A stretch of 32,342 bases of DNA from Nonomuraea indica (GTDB taxonomy: Bacteria; Actinomycetota; Actinomycetes; Streptosporangiales; Streptosporangiaceae). Below the pieces are notes generated by a model that worked only from the letters and a program-made list of their open reading frames with translations, was not told the origin of the DNA and searched no databases. Location of the stretch: the NCBI RefSeq assembly GCF_002850745.1, contig NZ_KZ559489.1, forward strand, positions 1 to 32,342. Direction: 5' to 3'. Shown here in pieces: positions 1 to 9,217 of the stretch; the stretch's first letter is position 1, and each line of letters opens with the position of its first letter. The position numbers were made by a program, and so were the translations under genes.

Positions 1-480
1 GCCGGCGGCGTTCTCGTCCACCACGAACCCGCCGCCGACGGAGTAGTACACCTTCTCGCACAGCACCGTGCCGTCACCGTCACGCGCGGTGAACCGCATG
101 CCGTTGGGATGACCGGGCAGCGACACCTTCCGCTCGAAGACGAGGTCCTCACCGACGACGAACGGGATCTCGCGCACGCCGGCCAGCCGCACCGTGCCGC
201 GCTCGCGCATCTCGGCCAGCCGGGCGTCGATGCCGTCCACGTCCACCAGCTCGGGCTTGTCGCCCGACAGGCCGAGCAGGACGGCCTTGTCGCTGCCGTG
301 GCCCTTGCCGGTCAGCCCGAGCGAGCCGTACAGGACCGCCTCGACCCGCGCCACCCGCTCCAGCAGCCCGTCCTCGCGCAGCCCGCGCGCGAACCGGTGA
401 GCGGCGGCCATCGGCCCGCCCGTGTGCGAACTCGACGGCCCGATACCGATCTTGAACAGGTCGAAGACGCCGATGCTCAT
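1..480 (-). CDS. sdaA: L-serine dehydratase, N-terminal part (runs off window)
   Basis: Iron-sulfur L-serine ammonia-lyase, which deaminates serine to pyruvate and ammonia. Only the first 160 codons are present; the frame is still open at base 1. The N-terminus MSIGVFDLFKIGIGPSSSHT, followed by GGPMAAAHRFARG, is the hallmark start of the SdaA beta domain, with the SSSHT motif intact. The [4Fe-4S] cysteines belong to the missing C-terminal part. The ATG at 480-478 overlaps the soxG stop as ATGA, so it is probably translationally coupled and last, or near last, in the dmg-glyA-sox operon. It would complete glycine to serine (GlyA) to pyruvate. The family call is firm; whether the gene is intact cannot be judged here. 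Confidence 0.93.
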   Translation of the reverse strand, partial: MSIGVFDLFKIGIGPSSSHTGGPMAAAHRFARGLREDGLLERVARVEAVLYGSLGLTGKGHGSDKAVLLGLSGDKPELVDVDGIDARLAEMRERGTVRLAGVREIPFVVGEDLVFERKVSLPGHPNGMRFTARDGDGTVLCEKVYYSVGGGFVVDENAAG

Positions 481-1043
481 CGCAGGTATTCCGTCGCCGC
501 GTCGAGCAGCCATTCCGCCAGGTAGGCCGCGAACGACGACCTGACCAGCACGTGGACGCCGTCGGCCTGCGGCAGCAGCACGACCTGGGCCCGCGCCAGC
601 GTCGTCTGCGCGCACCGGCCCGGCCCGAACACGCTCGGATGCAGGTCGAGGGCGCAGCCGTGGGCCAGCAGGTCACGCGCGCGCGGCCCGCCCACCAGCA
701 GCGTCGTGCGCTGGGCCGACACGTCCACGACCGAGCCGTGCCGGTCGCCGAGGGCCTTGGACAGCAGCTCCGGCCGGTGACCCGGGGGCGCGATCACCAG
801 CCACTCGTCGGGGCCCAGCCAGGCCACGGTGACGTCCCCGGCGGTCACGGCGGTGCACGGCTCGACGGGCAGCGGCGCCCCCAGGGCGTCGCCCAGGTCG
901 CGGGCGGCCGGGCTCGCCGGGTCCACGCGGAGGTTCAGCTGGGTGCGGAACGGCAGCTCCGCCAGCCGCAGCGCCCCGCCCTCCGACGCGGCGGCGAACC
1001 GGCCGGCGAAGGCGGCGGCCGGGCTCCTGCGCTCAGCCATCAC
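477..1043 (-). CDS. soxG: Sarcosine oxidase gamma subunit
   Basis: Small structural subunit of heterotetrameric sarcosine oxidase (alpha-beta-gamma-delta), which converts sarcosine to glycine with transfer of a C1 unit to tetrahydrofolate. The protein is 188 residues, normal for SoxG, and has the YgfZ/GcvT-like fold pattern: LPFRTQLNLRVDP near residues 30-42, VAWLGPDEWLVIAP near 73-86, and VDVSAQRTTLLVGGPRARDLLA near 106-127. The start is GTG at 1043, six bases after AAGGAG; ATG at 1040 is an equally readable alternative two bases closer to the soxA stop. It overlaps the soxA 3' end by 11 bases and the sdaA start by 4. Order soxB-D-A-G matches known sox operons. Confidence 0.9.
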   Translation of the reverse strand: MMAERRSPAAAFAGRFAAASEGGALRLAELPFRTQLNLRVDPASPAARDLGDALGAPLPVEPCTAVTAGDVTVAWLGPDEWLVIAPPGHRPELLSKALGDRHGSVVDVSAQRTTLLVGGPRARDLLAHGCALDLHPSVFGPGRCAQTTLARAQVVLLPQADGVHVLVRSSFAAYLAEWLLDAATEYLR

Positions 1044-3888
1044 GGCGCGCTCCTTCCGGGTCGTACAGGACGTGAGAGGTGACGGTGACCGGGGCCAGGG
1101 TCCCGCCGACCGGCGCGTACAGCCGCTCGCCGATCCGGCCGTGCCCGCCCTTGACCAGCGCCAGCGCGAACGTGCGGCCCAGGGCGGCGCTGCGGTAGCT
1201 GGAGGTGACGTGGCCGAGCATCGGCACCGGCGGCTCCGGCAGCACGTCCGCGGCCACCAGGTGGGCGCCCTCGGGCAGCAGCAGGCCGGGATCCTCCGGC
1301 AGCAGGCCGACGAGCTGCTTGCGGTCCGGGCGCGCCGTGTCCGCCCGCGCGTGGGACCGCTTGCCGACGAAGTCGGGCTTCTTCTTCGACACCACCCAGG
1401 CCATGCCGAGGTCCTGCGGAGTGACCGTGCCGTCGATGTCCTGGCCGACGATGGGGTAGCCCTTCTCGGCCCGCAGCACGTGCATGGTCTCGGTCCCGTA
1501 CGGGGTGACGACGCCGAGGTCCATGATGGACGTCCACAGACGCAGGCCGTCCCACGAGGTGACGTTGATCTCGTACGCCAGCTCGCCGGAGAAGCTGATC
1601 CGGCACACCCGCGCCGGTATGCCGGCCACCTCCGCCTCCCGCCACGTCATGAACGGGAAGTCGTCGGCGCCCACGGCCAGGCCGGGGGCGAGTCCGGCGA
1701 GCACCTCGCGCGAGCGCGGGCCGACCAGGGCGACCGTGGCCCACTGCTCGGTGACCGACGTGCAGTGCACCCGCAGCGACGGCCACTCGGTCTGCAGCCA
1801 CTCCTCCATCCAGTCGAGCACGGCGGCGGCGTTGCCTGTCGTGGTGGTGACGAGGAAGTGGTCGTCGGCCAGCCGGACGACCGTGCCGTCGTCGAACACC
1901 ATCCCGTCGGGGCGGCACATCACGCCGTAGCGGACGGCGCCGACCTTGAGCGTGCTCATCAGGTTGGTGTAGAGCCGGTCGAGGAACTCCCCCGCGTCGG
2001 CCCCGACGACGTCGATCTTGCCGAGGGTTGAGGCGTCCATCGCGGCCACCCCCTCGCGGGCGGCGCGGCACTCGCGCAGCACCGCGGCCTCCATGTCCTC
2101 GCCGGGACGCGGGTAGTACCAGGGACGCTTCCACTGGCCGACGTTCTCGAACAGCGCGCCCGCGGCGACGTGCCACTCGTGCAGCGCCGTCACCCGGACC
2201 GGGTCGTGCAGCGCGCCGCGGTCGCGACCGGCCAGCGTGGCGAAGGCGACCGGCAGGTACGGCGCCCGGAACGTGGTGACGCCCAGTTCGGCCACCGGCA
2301 CGCCCAGCGCCTCGGCGACGACCGCCGAGGCGAGCAGCCCGGAGGTCTTGCCCTGGTCGTGCGCCGTGCCGGCGGTGGTGTAGCGCTTGACGTGCTCGAC
2401 CGAGCGCAGGCCGGCGCCGACGGCCCGGCGCAGGTCTGCCACGGTGACGTCGCGCTGCAGGTCCACGAAGTGCGCCGAGTGGTCGGCCGCGGGCACCACC
2501 CAGTACGGCTCCCCCGCCGGCTCCGGCTCGGCGGCCGCCTCGGGCACCCGGGCCGCCGCCCCTGAGGTGGCGCGGGCGCCCGCGCCGGTGCCGTCGGCGA
2601 GGCAGCCGGCCAGCGTGAGCACGCCCCGCGCCGCGCCCGCCACCTCGACCGCCTGGCGGGAGGCGTCCGGGACGAGCGTGCCGAGCGCGTCGTCGTGGCG
2701 CAGCGTCCCGCCCGACTGGCTGAACAGGTGCACGACCGGGTTCCAGCCGCCCGACACGAGCAGCAGGTCCGCCTCGAACGAGCGCCCGCCCGCGCCGGCC
2801 GGGCGCTCCCCCGGAACGTCGTCGCGGGCGGCGACCGTCACCGAGGAGACCTCGCCGTCGCCGTGGGCGCCCGTCACCACGTGACCCGCCAGCAGCTCGA
2901 TGCCGCGTGCGCGGGCCCGCGCGGCCCACTCGGCGCCGGGGGCGGGCCGCGCGCCGCCCGCGTCCCGCGTGCCCCCGCGTACGTCCACGACGGCCGCCAC
3001 CTCCACGCCCGCCTCCGCGAGGTCGAGGGCGGCGGCGTAGGCGGAGTCGTGCGCGGTGAACACCACGGCCCGGCGGCCGGGCAGCACGCCGTACCGGTGG
3101 GCGTAGGCGCGGGCGGCGCCGGCGAGCATGACGCCGGGCAGGTCGTTGCCCGCGAACGCGATCGGCCGTTCGTGCGCGCCGGTGGCGAGCACCACGCGCC
3201 GCGCCCGGATGCGCCACACGCGCTCGCGGGACACGTGCGCGGGCGCCGCCGCGCCGAGGTGGTTGGTGCGCCGCTCGACGGCGATCAGGTAGTTGTCGTC
3301 GTAGTAGCCGAAGACGGTGGTGCGCGGCAGCACGGTGACGTCGGGCAGCTCCGCCAGCTCCGCGACGGTGGCGGCGGCCCAGGCGGCGCCGGGCAGGCCG
3401 TCCACGCTCTCCCCGGTGCCGAGCAGGCTGCCGCCCGGCTCGGGCCGCTCGTCGGCGAGGATCACCCGCGCCCCGCCGGCCGCCGCGGCGCGGGCGGCGG
3501 CCAGGCCGGCGGGGCCGGCGCCGACGACGAGCACGTCGCAGTGGGCGTGGACGGCGTCGTAGCGGGCCGGGTCCGGCTCGGCGGCCAGCCGGCCCCGCCC
3601 GGGGAGGCTGCTCGCGGCGAGCCCGTCGTACAGCTCGACGGTGGTGGCGGGCAGCATCGGCTCGGGGAACGGCGCCTCGATCTGGACGACCGCGCTGGGC
3701 TCCTCGCTCCCGGCGGAGAACACGCCGCGCGGGCGGCCCAGCTTCACGCTGGTGGCGACCCGGCGCACCCCGGCCGCGAGCAGGGCGGAGGCGAGGGTGT
3801 CGCCGGGGTGCCCGGTGTACTCGTGCCCGTCGAAGGTGAAGCGCAGGGTCCGCGACCGGTCGATCCGGCCGCCGCTCGCGCGCCTCAC
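1033..3888 (-). CDS. soxA: Sarcosine oxidase alpha subunit
   Basis: Large subunit of heterotetrameric sarcosine oxidase, 951 residues, close to the usual 960-1000. The N-terminus (about 15-70) resembles the ferredoxin-like Fer2_4 region. A dinucleotide-binding motif, VVGAGPAGLAAA, sits at about 121-132; in known enzymes this half binds NAD+. ATGAHERPIAFAGNDLPGVM is the typical central motif. From about residue 560 the protein is a GcvT-like aminomethyltransferase domain (for example VVGADAGEFLDRLYTN), where tetrahydrofolate accepts the methylene group. The open frame continues upstream to 4149 through soxD in the wrong frame, so the start was set at GTG 3888. That codon overlaps the soxD stop as GTGA and gives a family-like N-terminus. 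Confidence 0.95.
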   Translation of the reverse strand: MRRASGGRIDRSRTLRFTFDGHEYTGHPGDTLASALLAAGVRRVATSVKLGRPRGVFSAGSEEPSAVVQIEAPFPEPMLPATTVELYDGLAASSLPGRGRLAAEPDPARYDAVHAHCDVLVVGAGPAGLAAARAAAAGGARVILADERPEPGGSLLGTGESVDGLPGAAWAAATVAELAELPDVTVLPRTTVFGYYDDNYLIAVERRTNHLGAAAPAHVSRERVWRIRARRVVLATGAHERPIAFAGNDLPGVMLAGAARAYAHRYGVLPGRRAVVFTAHDSAYAAALDLAEAGVEVAAVVDVRGGTRDAGGARPAPGAEWAARARARGIELLAGHVVTGAHGDGEVSSVTVAARDDVPGERPAGAGGRSFEADLLLVSGGWNPVVHLFSQSGGTLRHDDALGTLVPDASRQAVEVAGAARGVLTLAGCLADGTGAGARATSGAAARVPEAAAEPEPAGEPYWVVPAADHSAHFVDLQRDVTVADLRRAVGAGLRSVEHVKRYTTAGTAHDQGKTSGLLASAVVAEALGVPVAELGVTTFRAPYLPVAFATLAGRDRGALHDPVRVTALHEWHVAAGALFENVGQWKRPWYYPRPGEDMEAAVLRECRAAREGVAAMDASTLGKIDVVGADAGEFLDRLYTNLMSTLKVGAVRYGVMCRPDGMVFDDGTVVRLADDHFLVTTTTGNAAAVLDWMEEWLQTEWPSLRVHCTSVTEQWATVALVGPRSREVLAGLAPGLAVGADDFPFMTWREAEVAGIPARVCRISFSGELAYEINVTSWDGLRLWTSIMDLGVVTPYGTETMHVLRAEKGYPIVGQDIDGTVTPQDLGMAWVVSKKKPDFVGKRSHARADTARPDRKQLVGLLPEDPGLLLPEGAHLVAADVLPEPPVPMLGHVTSSYRSAALGRTFALALVKGGHGRIGERLYAPVGGTLAPVTVTSHVLYDPEGARRDG

Positions 3889-4163
3889 GAGGTCACCGGC
3901 CGGGGCTCGCCCACCCGGTAGACGGCGTGGATCTCGTTGGTCGCGGTGTCGCGCAGGGCGTTGAACCAGCGGCGGCAGCCGGCGGAGTGGCTCCAGCGCT
4001 CGGCGAAGACGCCCTTGGGGTTGTCGCGGAAGAACAGGTAGCGGGCCCACTCCTCGTCGGAGAGGGCGGCCGGGTCGTCCGGGTAGGCGACGTGGGCCTG
4101 CCCGCCGTAGTGGAACTCGGCCTCCTCGCGTGGGCCGCACCAGGGGCATGGGATCAGCAGCAT
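3885..4163 (-). CDS. soxD: Sarcosine oxidase delta subunit
   Basis: Zinc-binding small subunit of heterotetrameric sarcosine oxidase, 92 residues, typical for the family. It starts MLLIPCPWCGPREEAEF; the CPxCG motif supplies zinc ligands, and the block RYLFFRDNPKGVFAERW followed by GCRRWFNALRDT is the conserved SoxD core. ATG 4163 has GAGG seven bases upstream. The gap from the soxB stop is nine bases, and the stop overlaps the soxA GTG by four, so production with SoxA is probably stoichiometric and coupled. Confidence 0.94.
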   Translation of the reverse strand: MLLIPCPWCGPREEAEFHYGGQAHVAYPDDPAALSDEEWARYLFFRDNPKGVFAERWSHSAGCRRWFNALRDTATNEIHAVYRVGEPRPVTS

Positions 4164-4172
4164 GTGACGTCC

Positions 4173-5405
4173 TCAGTGCGCGACCGCGGCGGCGCCGTGC
4201 TCGTCGACGAGCGCCCCGGTGACGAATCGGTCAAGGGAGAAGGGGGCGTTGAGCGGGTGCGGCGCGTCGTTGGCCACCGTGTGGGCGAAGCACCAGCCCA
4301 CGCCGGGCGTGGCCTTGAAGCCGCCGGTGCCCCATCCGCAGTTGAGGTAGAGGCCGTCCACCGGACTCAGGCCGACGATGGGCGAGGCGTCCGGCGAGAC
4401 GTCCACGACGCCGCCCCAGGTGCGCAGCACGTGCGCGCGGGCGAAGATCGGGAACAGCTCCAGCGCCGCCGCCATCTGCCGCTCGATGATGTGGAACGCG
4501 CCCCGCTGGCGGTAGGAGTTGGCCGCGTCGATGCCGGCGCCCATCACCAGCTCGCCCTTGTGGGCCTGGCTGACGTACACGTGGACGGCGTTGGACATGA
4601 CGACCGTCGGGTGGACGGGCTCCAGCAGCTCGGAGACGAGCGCCTGCAGCGGGTGGCTCTGCAGCGGCAGGTCGATGCCGGCGGTCGCGGCGACGACGGA
4701 GGTGTGCCCGGCGGCGCACAGCGCCACCCGGCCGGCCGCGATCACGCCGCGCGTCGTCTCGACGCCGGTGACCCGGCCGCCGCTCACCCGCAGCCCGGTG
4801 ACCTCGCAGTTCTCCACGAACTCGACGCCGAGCGCCGCCGCGGCGCGGGCGTAGCCCCAGGCGACGTGGTCGTGCTTGGCGATGCCGGCACGCGGCTGGA
4901 AGGTCGCGCCGAGCACGGGGTAGCGCACGTCGGGCGAGATGTCGACGATCGGGCAGACCTCCTGGACCTGCCGCGGGTCGAGCCATTCGGCGTCCACGCC
5001 GTTGAGCCGGTTGGCCTCGACGCGGCGGACGCTGTCGCGGACGTCCTGGAGGCTGTGGGCGAGGTTGAGCACGCCGCGCTGGCTGAACAGCAGCGGGTAG
5101 TCGAGCTCCGCCTCCAGCCCCTCCCAGAGCTTGAGCGCGTGCTCGTAGATGCCGGCGCTCTCGTCCCACAGGTAGTTGGAGCGGATGATGGTGGTGTTGC
5201 GGGCCATGTTGCCACCGGCCAGCCAGCCGCGCTCCAGCACCGCCACGTTCGTGATGCCGTGGTTCCTGGCCAGGTAGTAGGCGGTGGCCAGGCCGTGGCC
5301 GCCGCCGCCGACGATCACCACGTCGTAGGAGGCCCTGGGCTCGGCCGCGGTCCACAGCCGGTCGGGGTGCTCGGGCAGGTCGGCTCCGGGCGGGCGGGGC
5401 GTCAT
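4173..5405 (-). CDS. soxB: Sarcosine oxidase beta subunit
   Basis: Catalytic flavoprotein subunit of heterotetrameric sarcosine oxidase, 410 residues. The Rossmann motif DVVIVGGGGHGLATAYYLA (about 28-46) binds FAD. H178 in AKHDHVAWGYARAA matches the position where family members bind FMN covalently through histidine (known from the family, not shown here). The C-terminal GWGTGGFKATPG block is the conserved flavin-site closure. The ATG at 5405 overlaps the glyA stop as ATGA. It works downstream of dimethylglycine oxidase and upstream of GlyA; its product 5,10-methylene-THF can be used by GlyA to turn the released glycine into serine. Confidence 0.95.
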   Translation of the reverse strand: MTPRPPGADLPEHPDRLWTAAEPRASYDVVIVGGGGHGLATAYYLARNHGITNVAVLERGWLAGGNMARNTTIIRSNYLWDESAGIYEHALKLWEGLEAELDYPLLFSQRGVLNLAHSLQDVRDSVRRVEANRLNGVDAEWLDPRQVQEVCPIVDISPDVRYPVLGATFQPRAGIAKHDHVAWGYARAAAALGVEFVENCEVTGLRVSGGRVTGVETTRGVIAAGRVALCAAGHTSVVAATAGIDLPLQSHPLQALVSELLEPVHPTVVMSNAVHVYVSQAHKGELVMGAGIDAANSYRQRGAFHIIERQMAAALELFPIFARAHVLRTWGGVVDVSPDASPIVGLSPVDGLYLNCGWGTGGFKATPGVGWCFAHTVANDAPHPLNAPFSLDRFVTGALVDEHGAAAVAH

Positions 5406-6658
5406 CGGAGCCCCCCGTACAGGGGGTGCTTGCCCGCGAGGGCCTCGACGCGGCCGCGCAGGAACGTCAGGTCGGCCCCGGGGGTGAGGGCGGCGGCGAT
5501 GACGTCGGCGACCTCCCGGAAGTCCGCGGCGGCGAAGCCGCGCGTGGCCAGCGCGGGCGTGCCGATGCGCAGCCCGGAGGTGACCATCGGCGGGCGCGGG
5601 TCGAACGGCACGGCGTTGCGGTTGACCGTGATGCCGGCGGCGTGCAGCCGGTCCTCGGCCTGTTTGCCGTCCAGCTCGGAGTCGCGCAGGTCCACCAGCA
5701 CGAGGTGCACGTCGGTGCCGCCGGTGAGCACCCTGACGCCGGCGGCGACGGCGTCAGGGGCGAGCAGCCGGTCGGCGAGGATGCGGGCGCCCTCCAGCGT
5801 GCGCCGCTGCCGGTCGCGGAACGCCTCTCCGGCCGCCACCTTGAAGGCCACGGCCTTGGCGGCGACGACGTGCTCCAACGGCCCGCCCTGCTGGCCGGGG
5901 AACACCGCCGAGTTGATCTTCTTGGCGAGGTCGGCGGTGGACAGGACGACGCCGCCGCGCGGCCCGCCGAGGGTCTTGTGCGTGGTGGTGGTGACCACGT
6001 GGGCGTGGGGCACGGGTGAGGGGTGCAGGCCGGCGGCGACGAGGCCGGCGAAGTGCGCCATGTCCACCATCAGGTAGGCGCCCACCTCGTCGGCGATCCT
6101 CCGGAACGCGGCGAAGTCGAGCTGCCGGGGGTACGCGGACCAGCCGGCGATGATCAGCTTGGGCCGGTGCTCGCGGGCCAGCCGCTCGACCTCGTCCATG
6201 TCCACCAGGTGGTCGCTCGCGCGGACGTGGTAGGAGACGACGTCGTAGAGGCGGCCGGAGAAGTTGATGCGCATGCCGTGGGTGAGGTGGCCGCCGTGGG
6301 CCAGGTCTAGCCCGAGGATCGTGTCGCCCGGCTCCAGCAGGGCGGACATGGCGGCGGCGTTGGCCTGGGCGCCCGAGTGGGGCTGCACGTTGGCCGCCTC
6401 GGCGCCGAACAGCTCCCTGACCCGGTCGATGGCGAGCCGCTCGACCACGTCGACGTGCTCGCAGCCGCCGTAGTAGCGCCTGCCCGGGTAGCCCTCGGCG
6501 TACTTGTTGGTGAGGACGGAGCCCTGGGCGGCCATGACGGCCAGGGGCGCGAAGTTCTCCGAGGCGATCATCTCCAGCGTCGTGCGCTGGCGGGCCAGCT
6601 CCGCGCCGATCGCGGCGTGCACCTCGGGGTCCAGCACGTCCAGCGGGGTGTCGATCAT
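5402..6658 (-). CDS. glyA: Serine hydroxymethyltransferase
   Basis: PLP enzyme that joins glycine and 5,10-methylene-THF to give serine and THF. It is 418 residues, normal for bacterial GlyA. Visible motifs are MIASENFAPLAV (30-41), the tetrahydrofolate and substrate region NKYAEGYPGRRYYGG (51-65), VDMAHFAGLVAAG and the PLP lysine K228 in VVTTTTHKTLGGPRGG. A purine-rich Shine-Dalgarno site (AAAGGA) precedes ATG 6658. It lies 12 bases after dmg and overlaps soxB by 4. Placement in a sarcosine/dimethylglycine operon suggests a pathway-specific copy that recaptures the one-carbon units released by two demethylations. Confidence 0.96.
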   Translation of the reverse strand: MIDTPLDVLDPEVHAAIGAELARQRTTLEMIASENFAPLAVMAAQGSVLTNKYAEGYPGRRYYGGCEHVDVVERLAIDRVRELFGAEAANVQPHSGAQANAAAMSALLEPGDTILGLDLAHGGHLTHGMRINFSGRLYDVVSYHVRASDHLVDMDEVERLAREHRPKLIIAGWSAYPRQLDFAAFRRIADEVGAYLMVDMAHFAGLVAAGLHPSPVPHAHVVTTTTHKTLGGPRGGVVLSTADLAKKINSAVFPGQQGGPLEHVVAAKAVAFKVAAGEAFRDRQRRTLEGARILADRLLAPDAVAAGVRVLTGGTDVHLVLVDLRDSELDGKQAEDRLHAAGITVNRNAVPFDPRPPMVTSGLRIGTPALATRGFAAADFREVADVIAAALTPGADLTFLRGRVEALAGKHPLYGGLR

Positions 6659-6670
6659 GTGCGTCCTTTC

Positions 6671-9073
6671 CTAACCGCGCAGCCGGGTCATCGCCGGGTC
6701 GAACAGGGGCTCCTCGGCCACCACGGCCTCGACCCGCCGGTCGAAGTAGCCGAGGTGCACGGTCCGGCCCGGGGTGGCGAGCGAGGCGGGCAGCCAGGCG
6801 TAGGCGATGGCCCTGCCGATCGTGTGGCCGTAGGCGGCGCTGGTGACGTAGCCGACCGGCCGGTCGCCGTCGTACACGGGTTCCCTGCCCATGACGACCT
6901 CGTCGGTGAGCAGGCAGGCGAGCCTGCGGGTGACCGACTCCTTGCGGGCGAGCAGGGCCTCGCGGCCGATGAAGTCGCCCTTGTCGAGTTTGACGGCGAA
7001 GCCCAGCCCGGCCTCGTACGGGTCGTGTTCGAAGGTCATGTCGGTGCCGAACGAGCGGTAGCCCTTCTCCAGGCGCAGGCTGGTGAAGGCGCCCCGGCCG
7101 GCGGCGATGACGCCGTGCTCCCGGCCGGCCTCCCACAGCGTGTCCCACAGCTTCAGGCCGAGGTCGGCGGTGGTGTAGATCTCCCAGCCCAGCTCGCCGA
7201 CGTAGGACAGGCGGAGCATGGTGACGGGCACGTTGCCGAGGTGGGTGCGGGTGCCGCGGAAGTAGCGCAGCGCCTGGAGGTCGGCGCGGGTGAGCGGCTG
7301 GACGAGGTCGCGCGCCCTGGGCCCCCACACGCCGACGCAGCAGGTGCCGGCGGTGACGTCGCGGACGAACACGTCGTCGGGCCGGTGCCGCTCCAGCCAG
7401 TCGAGGTCGAGGTTGCCGTTCGCGCCGACCTGGAAGTGCCGGGGGCCGAGCCGGGCCACGGTGACGTCGCTGCGGATGCCGCCGTCCACGTCGAGCAGCA
7501 GGCAGTACGTGACCGAGCCGACCGACTTGTCGATGTCGCCGGTGGTGAGCCGCTGCAGGAAGGACACGGCTCCGGGGCCGCTGACCTCCAGCCGCTTGAG
7601 CGCGGTCATGTCGTACAGGGCGACGTTCTCGCGGGTGGCCTGGGCCTCGGCCCCGACGATCGGCGACCAGTAGCGGGCCGCCCAGTCGCCGGGCGCGGGG
7701 ATGCCGCGGCCGGCCACCAGCGGGGCGTTGGCCTCGTACCACTGCGGGCGCTCCCAGCCGGACGCCTCCAGGAACATCGCGCCGAGCTCCCGCTGCCGGA
7801 CGTGGAAGGGGCTGGTGCGCAGCGGGCGGGGCTCCTCCATCGGCTGGAGGGGGTGGATGATGTCGTAGACCTCGACGTAGTTCTGGCAGCCGCGGGCCAC
7901 CACGTAGTCGGGGGCGACCTGGTGCGACTCGAACCGGTTGACGTCGCACTCGTGCAGGTCGAACGAGGCGCAGTGGCCGTCCACGAGCCATTCGGCCATG
8001 GCCCGGCCGACGCCGGCGGAGTGGGTGACCCAGACGGCCTCGGCCACCCAGAAGCCCTCGACGTCGCGCGACTCGCCCAGCAGCGGCAGGTGGTCGGTGG
8101 TGAAGGAGAACAGGCCGTTGATGCCCTCCTCGACCTTGGCCGAGCGGGTGGAGGGCAGCAGTCGCTGGGTTTCGGTCCAGGCGTCGGCGAAGTCGTCGGG
8201 GGTGAAGGTGAGCACCGAGGGCATCACCTCGGCCTCGTCCACGGCGAGGATGTCGTCGGCGCTGACCGGCATGGGGCGGTGGCCGTAGTAGCCGATGCCG
8301 AGGGTGTCGAAGCGCTCGCGGTAGTAGAGGTCGGCGTCCTGGTGGCGCAGGATGGGCCGGGACACCTCGACGGTCTGCCCGGCCAGTCCGGGCACCTGGC
8401 CGGTCCAGGCGAGCTGGTGGGCGAGCGGGGTGAGCGGCAGGTCCATGCCCACCATCCGGGCGACCTTGGGGCCCCAGATGCCGGCGCAGCAGACCACGAT
8501 GTCGGCGGGGATGTCGCCCTGGTCGGTGACGACGGTCCTGACCCGGCCGCCCTCGGTGGTGATGTCGAGCACCTCGTGCCGGGGCAGCACCCGCACGCCG
8601 CGGGACCGGGCGCGGGCGAGCTGGGCGTCCACGGCCCTGACGGCCTTGGCCAGGCCGTCGGTGGGGATGAACAGGCCGCCGAGCACGGTGCCGGGGTCGA
8701 GCAGCGAATGCCGGTCGAGGCACTCCTGCGGGGACAGCAGGTGGGTCTCGATCCCCCAGGAGGTCGCCCAGCCCTGGCGCCGGCGCAGTTCGGCGAGCCG
8801 CTCGGGGGTGGTGGCCACTTCGAGCCCGCCCACCTGGTGGAAGCTGTCCAGCTCGACGAACTTCTCGACGGTGTAGCGGGCCATCTCGGTCATCGTCTTG
8901 GAGCCGTTGATCTGGAAGACCAGGCCCGGGGCGTGGGAGGAGGAGCCGCCGGTGGCGGGTACGTCTCCCTGGTCGACGACGGTGACGTCGGTCCAGCCGC
9001 GGGCGGACAGCTCGTCGGCGAGTGCCGCGCCGACCACGCCCGCGCCGATGATGACGACGCTAGGGCCCGTCAT
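6671..9073 (-). CDS. dmg: Dimethylglycine oxidase (FAD and THF domains)
   Basis: Oxidises N,N-dimethylglycine to sarcosine, passing the methyl carbon to THF. The 800 residues match the bifunctional dimethylglycine oxidase family from end to end. The N-terminal FAD motif is VVIIGAGVVGAALADEL. The histidine in SSSHAPGLVFQ corresponds to the covalent flavin site of DMGDH/DMGO enzymes. NQVGG-like and ILRHQDADLYYRE blocks follow. The GcvT-like half begins near residue 420, with LSYVGELGWEIYT and RLEKGYRSFGTDMT, and the protein ends PAMTRLRG. ATG 9073 was chosen because GGAGGT lies 5-10 bases upstream; an in-frame GTG two codons earlier falls inside that site. It is first in the seven-gene operon and is preceded by the paired operator. 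Confidence 0.94.
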   Translation of the reverse strand: MTGPSVVIIGAGVVGAALADELSARGWTDVTVVDQGDVPATGGSSSHAPGLVFQINGSKTMTEMARYTVEKFVELDSFHQVGGLEVATTPERLAELRRRQGWATSWGIETHLLSPQECLDRHSLLDPGTVLGGLFIPTDGLAKAVRAVDAQLARARSRGVRVLPRHEVLDITTEGGRVRTVVTDQGDIPADIVVCCAGIWGPKVARMVGMDLPLTPLAHQLAWTGQVPGLAGQTVEVSRPILRHQDADLYYRERFDTLGIGYYGHRPMPVSADDILAVDEAEVMPSVLTFTPDDFADAWTETQRLLPSTRSAKVEEGINGLFSFTTDHLPLLGESRDVEGFWVAEAVWVTHSAGVGRAMAEWLVDGHCASFDLHECDVNRFESHQVAPDYVVARGCQNYVEVYDIIHPLQPMEEPRPLRTSPFHVRQRELGAMFLEASGWERPQWYEANAPLVAGRGIPAPGDWAARYWSPIVGAEAQATRENVALYDMTALKRLEVSGPGAVSFLQRLTTGDIDKSVGSVTYCLLLDVDGGIRSDVTVARLGPRHFQVGANGNLDLDWLERHRPDDVFVRDVTAGTCCVGVWGPRARDLVQPLTRADLQALRYFRGTRTHLGNVPVTMLRLSYVGELGWEIYTTADLGLKLWDTLWEAGREHGVIAAGRGAFTSLRLEKGYRSFGTDMTFEHDPYEAGLGFAVKLDKGDFIGREALLARKESVTRRLACLLTDEVVMGREPVYDGDRPVGYVTSAAYGHTIGRAIAYAWLPASLATPGRTVHLGYFDRRVEAVVAEEPLFDPAMTRLRG

Positions 9074-9086
9074 AGCCACCTCCGTT

Positions 9087-9122
9087 GTTGCGAACTATGC
9101 AACCAAACGCGCTTTTCGCAAC
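9087..9122 (-). promoter_or_regulatory. Paired 17-bp operator upstream of dmg operon
   Basis: Two imperfect palindromes: GTTGCGAACTATGCAAC at 9087-9103 and AACGCGCTTTTCGCAAC at 9106-9122, start points 19 bp apart. The element matches those at 14892, 15054, 17707 and 25270. It lies between the candidate -10 and the dmg start, so a bound protein would block the start region. The proposed binder is the IclR protein at 17801 (inference). Confidence 0.75.
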
Positions 9123-9152
9123 AAGCGTCGCTCGCCGCGTTCCGGGTGTCAA
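9123..9152 (-). promoter_or_regulatory. Candidate promoter of dmg-glyA-sox operon
   Basis: On the minus strand, TTGACA (9152-9147), an 18-base spacer and ACGCTT (9128-9123). The -10 abuts the operator directly. The leader to ATG 9073 would be about 40 bases and contain the whole operator. Confidence 0.6.
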
Positions 9153-9217
9153 GGGTGTGTTCTGTCGTATTCCATACGGTTTGCACGGCTCGTCGGGAAC
9201 GGTCCAAGAGCACGCGC

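Noticed and set aside
3889..4149. N-terminal extension of soxA to ATG 4149
   Set aside because: The extra 87 residues are soxD read in another frame; GTG 3888 overlaps the soxD stop and gives a normal SoxA N-terminus.
9087..9122. Alternative promoter inside the dmg operator (TTGCGA, 16 bases, CATAGT on the minus strand)
   Set aside because: It fits this promoter only. The TTGACA/ACGCTT pair next to the operator follows a layout seen at all five sites.
9123..9217. Glycine riboswitch before the dmg-glyA-sox operon
   Set aside because: The leader from the proposed start is only about 40 bases and shows no aptamer-like conserved elements.
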